Below are positions 7,822-11,835 of a stretch of DNA of 11,835 bases, in pieces; the first letter of the stretch is position 1; every line of letters begins with the position of its first letter. The notes under the pieces are model-generated. The model was not told where the DNA came from, ran no database searches, and saw nothing but the letters and a program-made list of their open reading frames with translations. The translations under genes were made by a program, and so were the position numbers. The DNA is taken from assembly GCA_022570975.1 (NCBI GenBank), contig JACZYS010000006.1, forward strand, positions 14,596 to 26,430, given 5' to 3'. Source of the DNA: Candidatus Zixiibacteriota bacterium (GTDB lineage Bacteria > Zixibacteria > MSB-5A5 > GN15 > FEB-12).

Positions 7822-8562
7822 TTATTCCATAATCCCGGCAAAATATCCGGCACCAAATCCGTTATCAATATTCATCACGGCAACCCCCGGAGCACAGCTG
7901 TTGAGCATGGCAAGCAGAGCCGACAGCCCCTCAAAACTGCTCCCATAGCCAACAGAGGTGGGAACGGCAATCACTGGCTTATCGGTCATGCCGGACACAA
8001 TTGAGACTAAGGCACCTTCCATTCCGGCCACAACAATAATTGAATTAACTTTTTCAAATTTCTCTTTTTCGTTGAGCAGTCGATGAATCCCGGCCACACC
8101 AACATCATAAGAACGGCCAATTCTGTGCCCCATCAGCTCGGCCGTAACGGCTGCTTCTTCTGCTACCGGGATATCAGAAGTTCCGGCAGATAAGACAAGA
8201 ATATCTTTGCATTTTTTGGGTGGACTGCTTTTTCCTGCGGCAATGATTGATGCTTCTTCGTAGAAGTCTGCATTTACATCCTGCAGCATGAATTCCTGGT
8301 AGATTTCTTTTGTTGCTTTGGTAGCCATTACAAAAGAATGGCTTTTTGTCATGGTCTCAAAAATCTGAATTATCTGATTAGTTTTTTTCCCTTTGCAGAA
8401 AATGACCTCGGCGTACCCGGTGCGGAGTTGGCGGTGGGTGTCCGGACGGGCAAAACCCAAATCCTCAAATGGGAGTCGGTTCAAAGATGATACGGCATCT
8501 GACACTTCAATTCTTTTCTCCTTAACATCAACCAGTAATTTTTCAATTTTGTCTCTGTCCAT
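7822..8562 (-). CDS. larB: LarB, pyridinium-3,5-biscarboxylic acid mononucleotide synthase
   Basis: LarB carboxylates C5 of the nicotinate ring of NaAD and hydrolyses the phosphoanhydride, giving the first NPN intermediate and AMP. The 246-residue length is normal. The N-terminal part has the family motif FARPDTHRQLRTGYAEVIF (37-55). The C-terminal part is a PurE/AIR-carboxylase-like domain: LVLSAGTSDIPVAEEA (122-137), IIVVAGMEGALVSIVSG (175-191), PVIAVPTSVGYGSSFEG (196-212) and NSCAPGVAVMNIDNGFGAG (221-239). Cys223 in the last motif corresponds to the cysteine reported to attack the ring covalently in L. plantarum LarB. Its ATG overlaps the larE stop by one base (TAATG on the minus strand), so translation of the two is probably coupled. 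The family is often mislabelled as a purE-type carboxylase, but the neighbours settle it. Confidence 0.95.
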   Translation of the reverse strand: MDRDKIEKLLVDVKEKRIEVSDAVSSLNRLPFEDLGFARPDTHRQLRTGYAEVIFCKGKKTNQIIQIFETMTKSHSFVMATKATKEIYQEFMLQDVNADFYEEASIIAAGKSSPPKKCKDILVLSAGTSDIPVAEEAAVTAELMGHRIGRSYDVGVAGIHRLLNEKEKFEKVNSIIVVAGMEGALVSIVSGMTDKPVIAVPTSVGYGSSFEGLSALLAMLNSCAPGVAVMNIDNGFGAGYFAGIME

Positions 8563-9383
8563 TATTGGCTGCTCTTGAGAAAATGATTCATGCTTCCGCT
8601 TCGGTAGCCTGACGGATCCAAAACAACAGACTTATAGCCTATTTCTTTTAGTCTTGTTTCTATTTGCTTGAAAAGTTTCTCAGTTATCAGTTCATTCATT
8701 TCTATTTTATCAATTTCAAGTCGAGCCTTATCCTCGCTAATTCTTACTCTGAAGTTCTTGAATCCAAGCCCCTGAATAAAATCTTCCGCCTTTTCAACCA
8801 GTGCAAGTTTTTCTTCGATGATTTTGGTCCCATAGGGAAACCGGGTGGAAAGACAGGGCTGTGATGCTTTATCCCAGGTGGGAAGGTTTAATTCATGGGA
8901 GAGAAAGCGGATATCTTTTTTGGTCAGTCCTGCATCTTTTAGAGGACTGAAGACATTAAACTCACTGGCGGCAGTCATGCCGGGACGGTAGTCAGTTATG
9001 TCATCATAATTCGTGCCATCGGCTACTTTGTTTAAGTTATGTTCTCTGGCAATTTCTGCAAGCCGGTCAAAAAGCATGCTTTTGCAATGATAGCAGCGGT
9101 CATATGGATTGGATGCGAATTCTTGATTGCTCAGTTCATTTACATTAATGATGATATGTTTTATTTTTAATTTTTTTGCAAAGTTCTTGGAAAATTCAAG
9201 CTCGCTCGTTTTATAAATGGCAGAATGGGTGGTGACGGCAATTGTTTTTTCTTTTAGAACATCAACAGCTATTTTCAAAAGGAAAGAGCTGTCAACGCCT
9301 CCGGAAAAAGCAATCAGCAAAGATTTTTGCTCTGCAATCAGTTTTTTGAGATATTTAAATTTATCAGATATCCCTTTCTTCAT
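8562..9383 (-). CDS. larE: LarE, sulfur transferase for the nickel-pincer nucleotide, three-cysteine type
   Basis: LarE is a PP-loop enzyme that adenylylates the carboxylates of the LarB product and replaces them with thiocarboxylates. I start it at the ATG at 9383 (273 residues), which matches the family length. A longer frame opens at a TTG at 9443, but that codon lies just past a terminator hairpin and its 20 extra residues look unlike LarE. With this start, the PP-loop SGGVDSS is at 27-33, RCYHCKSMLF holds Cys97 and Cys100, DGTNYDDITDYRPG spans 122-135, and SQPCLSTRFPYGTKI places Cys177. Cys177 aligns with the sacrificial Cys176 of L. plantarum LarE. The added CxxC gives the three-cysteine set that binds a [4Fe-4S] cluster in Thermotoga-type LarE, implying catalytic turnover without loss of the enzyme's own sulfur. 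It is the first gene of the lar operon. The start has no clear Shine-Dalgarno sequence. Confidence 0.94.
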   Translation of the reverse strand: MKKGISDKFKYLKKLIAEQKSLLIAFSGGVDSSFLLKIAVDVLKEKTIAVTTHSAIYKTSELEFSKNFAKKLKIKHIIINVNELSNQEFASNPYDRCYHCKSMLFDRLAEIAREHNLNKVADGTNYDDITDYRPGMTAASEFNVFSPLKDAGLTKKDIRFLSHELNLPTWDKASQPCLSTRFPYGTKIIEEKLALVEKAEDFIQGLGFKNFRVRISEDKARLEIDKIEMNELITEKLFKQIETRLKEIGYKSVVLDPSGYRSGSMNHFLKSSQ

Positions 9384-9447
9384 GCAAATAATGAACGGAA
9401 ATTTAATGAAGTAAGCAATTGAAAGTATTTGGTGGTTTCTCAAACAG

Positions 9448-9476
9448 AAAAAACCGGAGGGTTGCTCCGGTTTTTT
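9448..9476 (-). terminator. Rho-independent terminator after secF, symmetric
   Basis: A perfect 12-bp inverted repeat (arms 9448-9459 and 9465-9476, core CCGGAG/CTCCGG) encloses a 5-nt loop. Read on the minus strand the stem is GC-rich at the top and ends in TTTTTT, the textbook form. It lies 13 nt beyond the secF stop and ends the secDF transcript. A-tracts on the other side would give a T-tract on the plus strand too, so it could work in both directions. Its position separates secDF from larEBC, so the lar operon needs its own promoter in about 9384-9447. I see no strong hexamer pair there. Confidence 0.93.
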
Positions 9477-9489
9477 TCAGGTAAAAGAT

Positions 9490-10419
9490 TTATTTGAATC
9501 TTTTGGGTCTTCTTGCTTCCCATTCAACAACAATGGGGCTGGCAACAAAAATGGAACTGTACGTTCCTACAATTACGCCCATAATAAGAGCTAAGGCAAA
9601 AGACCTTAATACCTCGCCGCCAAAGAAATACAGTGTGCCCACCACAAGAAGTACGGTCAATGATGTATTAATCGTTCTCGAAAGAACTTCATTGATGGAT
9701 GTATTAATTGTGGAAGCAAACTCCCCTTTGGTCCTGAATTTTTTCAGGTTTTCTCTTATTCTGTCATAAACAACTACCGTATCTGTCAATGAGTACCCGG
9801 CCAGTGTCAGTAGGGCGGTCACTATTAACAAGTCAAATTCCTTACCCATCAGATAGAATATTCCCATTACGGCCAAAACGTCATGGAAGGTAGCAATTGT
9901 TGCCGCAATACCTGAACGGAGGTCAAACCTTATCCAGATATAAAGTACAATTCCAAAAAGTGAGAGCATAATTGCCAGTTGAGCATCTTTGCGAAGTGTT
10001 TCACCCACTGCCGGGCCGATTATATGCTCAGATGCAATAGAGAAATTATTACCTTCGAATTTCTCGGCAATAACTTTTTTCATTGCCGTCACTCTCTCTT
10101 TTCCTTCACTTTCCGTTTGCGGGCTTTTCAACTTAATGATGAAAGTGTAGGGAGAGGCTGCAAAATCACTGACCGATGTAATCTGGGCATCCGAAAATTG
10201 GGCGTCCAGTTCCGCCCTTAAGCCTTCAATGGTTACTTCTTCATCAAAGTATCCGGTGATCATAACTCCTCCGGAAAAATCAATTCCCAGATTGGCCTTA
10301 CCCGATACAATCATAAAGAAAGCATAAAAGCCAATTAAGACCAGCACCGTGGATATGATGAAAGCTGTTTTGCGAGCACCGATAAAGTCAATATCGGTCT
10401 GTCCAATTATTTTAAACAT
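9490..10419 (-). CDS. secF: SecF, protein translocase subunit
   Basis: SecF partners SecD in the inner-membrane complex that uses the proton-motive force to help complete Sec-dependent protein export. The 309-residue protein is full length. It has a first membrane helix at about 18-39, then NLGIDFSGGVMITG (43-56) and the periplasmic P1 region to about 130. The motif IIGPAVGETLRKDA (133-146) leads into five helices (about 147-163, 170-191, 195-215, 250-268 and 270-295). The RND-like TM4 motif LLTLAGYSLTDTVVVYDRIREN (203-224, abridged) includes Asp213, the residue expected in proton relay. The ATG at 10419 follows AAGGAA with 9 nt spacing and lies 22 nt after secD, as in a secDF operon. A strong terminator follows. 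Confidence 0.97.
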   Translation of the reverse strand: MFKIIGQTDIDFIGARKTAFIISTVLVLIGFYAFFMIVSGKANLGIDFSGGVMITGYFDEEVTIEGLRAELDAQFSDAQITSVSDFAASPYTFIIKLKSPQTESEGKERVTAMKKVIAEKFEGNNFSIASEHIIGPAVGETLRKDAQLAIMLSLFGIVLYIWIRFDLRSGIAATIATFHDVLAVMGIFYLMGKEFDLLIVTALLTLAGYSLTDTVVVYDRIRENLKKFRTKGEFASTINTSINEVLSRTINTSLTVLLVVGTLYFFGGEVLRSFALALIMGVIVGTYSSIFVASPIVVEWEARRPKRFK

Positions 10420-10441
10420 AATAAATTATTCCTTCACTAAT

Positions 10442-11659
10442 TTAAATACTTATTGAGCTATATTTTTTTCTGATATCAAAAATCTGCTTGGTAATTACAT
10501 AAGCAGTATATAAAGAGATAGAAACACCCCAGAAGAGTGTAACTGCAAACCCTTTAATTGGACCGGAACCAAGAAGAAACAGGGCCCCGGCTGTTATCAG
10601 AGTTGTCACGTGGGAATCAAAAATAGCTACAAAAGCACGGTTATAACCGCTGTCTATTGCCGCTCTAACTGTTTTTCCGGTTCTAAGCTCTTCTCTTATT
10701 CTTTCAAAAATAAGAATGTTGGCATCGACGGAAATACCTATGGTCAGAATAATTCCTGCAATGCCCGGCATGGTTAAAGTTGCCCCCAATCCGGCCAATA
10801 TTGCAAGAAGGAAAAAGAGGTTAAAAACCACTCCAATATCTGCAATGACACCTGATAGACGGTAATAGACACCAATATAAAGAAGCACCAGAGCCAAACC
10901 GGCTAAAGAAGAGTAAAACCCTTTTCTAATTGAATCAGCACCTAAGGTTGCTCCAACAACATTTTTTTCAATAATTTCAACCGGTGCAGGAAGCGCTCCG
11001 GCTTTGAGGACGATTTCCATATTGCGGGCGTTTCTTACAGTTGCAGAAGACCCCATGGTTATTTGTCCCCGTTTTCTGATTTTGGAGTTGATAAAAGGAG
11101 CAGATTCTACTCTGCTATCGAGAGTAATTGCCAGTGGTTTATCAATATTGGCTCCGGTTAGCTGGGCAAATCGGGATGCTCCCTCACCTGATAACTGGAA
11201 ATTAACCACATATCCGCCTGCGGTCGGATCACGGCTGAATGAAATATTTTCCAGGAATTTACCCAGAAACTGGACTCTTTTCTTTAACAGATATAAAGTG
11301 AATATTTCGCGATTATTCCTGATTTCAGATCTGGTTGACCAGGAGAACTCTACATCTTTGGGGATGAGTCTTTTCACCTGAGGCAGATTAAGCCACTTGT
11401 CAATCAGTGCCCTGTCTTTCTTATCAACCGTATAGCCGGGCCAGGAGGTAGCTGTTCTGGCATTATATAAAGAAAGCTCAAGCCTGGTCGCCAGAGGATT
11501 TGTTTCATCATCCAGCCCAAAATCTTCATCAAAGGCATATGGGTCAGAATCCGGATCAGAAAGGGAGTCTCCAATAAGCTCAGCTAAAATATCGCTGCGG
11601 TCATCGGAAAAATCTGGCTCAACAGGTTTTTCTTCTTCAATTGTCTTCATTAGCTCCAA
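10442..11659 (-). CDS. secD: SecD, protein translocase subunit, N-terminus missing
   Basis: The 405-codon frame (nominal TTG start) is SecD from the middle of the periplasmic P1 domain onward. Present are an acidic segment (about 12-55), FQLSGEGASRFAQLT (154-168), LDSRVESAPFINSKI (180-194), VLKAGALPAPVEI (217-229), VVGATLGADSIRKG (234-247) and five membrane helices. The RND core includes TLTMPGIAGIILTIGISVDAN (295-314, abridged) and IFERIREELRTGK (317-329). Absent are the first membrane helix, the GLDLQGG-type motif and the P1 region with the LPG...ERA.LIGKTA.LEF segment that normally precedes this point. The residue run ELMKTIEEEK fits the expected continuation after that segment. Upstream, the frame runs only 11 more codons to TAA (11695-11693) and these do not resemble SecD. 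The gene is therefore broken, either by a real rearrangement or by a misjoined contig end; as written it is unlikely to yield a functional subunit. Confidence 0.9.
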   Translation of the reverse strand: MELMKTIEEEKPVEPDFSDDRSDILAELIGDSLSDPDSDPYAFDEDFGLDDETNPLATRLELSLYNARTATSWPGYTVDKKDRALIDKWLNLPQVKRLIPKDVEFSWSTRSEIRNNREIFTLYLLKKRVQFLGKFLENISFSRDPTAGGYVVNFQLSGEGASRFAQLTGANIDKPLAITLDSRVESAPFINSKIRKRGQITMGSSATVRNARNMEIVLKAGALPAPVEIIEKNVVGATLGADSIRKGFYSSLAGLALVLLYIGVYYRLSGVIADIGVVFNLFFLLAILAGLGATLTMPGIAGIILTIGISVDANILIFERIREELRTGKTVRAAIDSGYNRAFVAIFDSHVTTLITAGALFLLGSGPIKGFAVTLFWGVSISLYTAYVITKQIFDIRKKYSSISI

Positions 11660-11685
11660 AGTTTTTTTATTATTTCTTGCTCCAT
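11650..11685 (-). other. Aborted gene start at the secD junction
   Basis: Seven nucleotides after the TAA of the right-edge frame, an ATG at 11685-11683 opens a frame encoding MEQEIIKKLWS, then hits TAA at 11652-11650 as soon as it enters secD sequence. Spacing and composition fit the first codons of a gene in an operon with the upstream frame. If the secD junction is near 11650-11660, this is the severed 5' end of that gene, fused out of frame to secD. It is too short to prove. Confidence 0.25.
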
Positions 11686-11692
11686 TTTTTAT

Positions 11693-11833
11693 TTATCCAT
11701 AAATGTTTGGCCAATTTTGTGTTAGACTATTAATATAATTTACCCAGTCTGGTTTTCCTAGTAACTCAATATAAAGAGTCTCAAATAGTAAAGTTTCTAC
11801 AATTGCACTGACTCCAAGTATACCAAAGGCAGC
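11693..11833 (-). CDS. 3' end of an unidentified gene, cut by the window edge
   Basis: From the window edge the minus strand has 46 open codons ending at TAA (11695-11693). They begin AAFGILGVSAIVETLLF, continue with ETLYIELLGKPDW and end NWPNIYG. The visible part starts with a hydrophobic stretch that could be a membrane helix and ends in a polar tail rich in Asn and aromatic residues. It does not match SecD or any family I recognise. Codons such as CTA, TTA, GTA and AGT are more frequent than in the neighbouring genes. It lies in the secD frame but is separated from it by the stop, so it is not the missing secD N-terminus. Length alone does not exclude a chance frame. Confidence 0.42.
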   Translation of the reverse strand, partial: AAFGILGVSAIVETLLFETLYIELLGKPDWVNYINSLTQNWPNIYG

Positions 11834-11835
11834 AT

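Noticed and set aside
7595..7948. Plus-strand 117-codon frame across the larC/larB boundary
   Set aside because: It is antisense to two clearly conserved lar genes and encodes nothing recognisable.
9384..9443. N-terminal extension of larE from a TTG codon
   Set aside because: The codon lies just past the terminator hairpin, the added residues are not LarE-like, and the ATG at 9383 gives the normal family length.
11693..11835. Idea that the right-edge frame is the missing SecD N-terminus separated by a premature stop
   Set aside because: It is in the same frame, but its residues show none of the SecD P1 motifs expected just before ELMKTIEEEK.

Overview
The window reads like a moderately AT-rich bacterial chromosome fragment, probably from a draft or metagenome assembly. 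Both ends look incomplete. Apart from one small gene near the left end, every well-supported gene is on the minus strand, so transcription runs mainly right to left. The combination of a DUF4159 protein, a very large DUF4175 coiled-coil protein and a TPR lipoprotein-like or periplasmic protein suggests a Gram-negative member of the FCB group (Bacteroidetes/Zixibacteria/KSB1-like). This is an inference from gene families and not a firm taxonomic call.

In transcription order (high to low coordinates) the layout is as follows. (1) The right edge, 11693-11835, holds the 3' end of an unidentified reading frame. It is followed after 7 nt by a plausible start of another gene, which dies after 11 codons. 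(2) secD (10442-11659) lacks its N-terminal third and abuts this unrelated sequence; secF (9490-10419) is intact and follows 22 nt later. The pair encodes the SecDF accessory subcomplex of the Sec translocase. (3) A strong symmetric hairpin with T-tracts (9448-9476) closes the secDF unit. (4) larE, larB and larC (9383 down to 6628) form a tight operon for the nickel-pincer nucleotide (NPN) cofactor. LarB makes the dicarboxylated pyridinium mononucleotide, LarE converts its carboxylates to thiocarboxylates, and LarC inserts nickel. LarE has the three-cysteine arrangement of the [4Fe-4S]-type enzymes, and LarC is one unbroken frame. No LarA-type racemase or epimerase, the usual cofactor user, is in the window. 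(5) Next come an exported DUF4159 protein (5803-6540), a 1128-residue membrane-anchored DUF4175 protein with a very long periplasmic coiled coil (2365-5751), and an exported 622-residue TPR protein (463-2331). These three are probably one cell-envelope operon, of the kind often found near MoxR/BatA clusters, but the biochemical role is unknown. (6) A small plus-strand gene (218-466) encodes a two-helix membrane protein with a coiled-coil tail. Its stop codon overlaps that of the TPR gene. (7) The left edge may carry the start of a divergent minus-strand gene (1-66).

The points most worth following up are the broken secD junction, the orphan NPN cofactor operon with its Fe-S-type LarE, and the uncharacterised DUF4159/DUF4175/TPR envelope module. 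I found no tRNA, rRNA, CRISPR array, insertion sequence or riboswitch.
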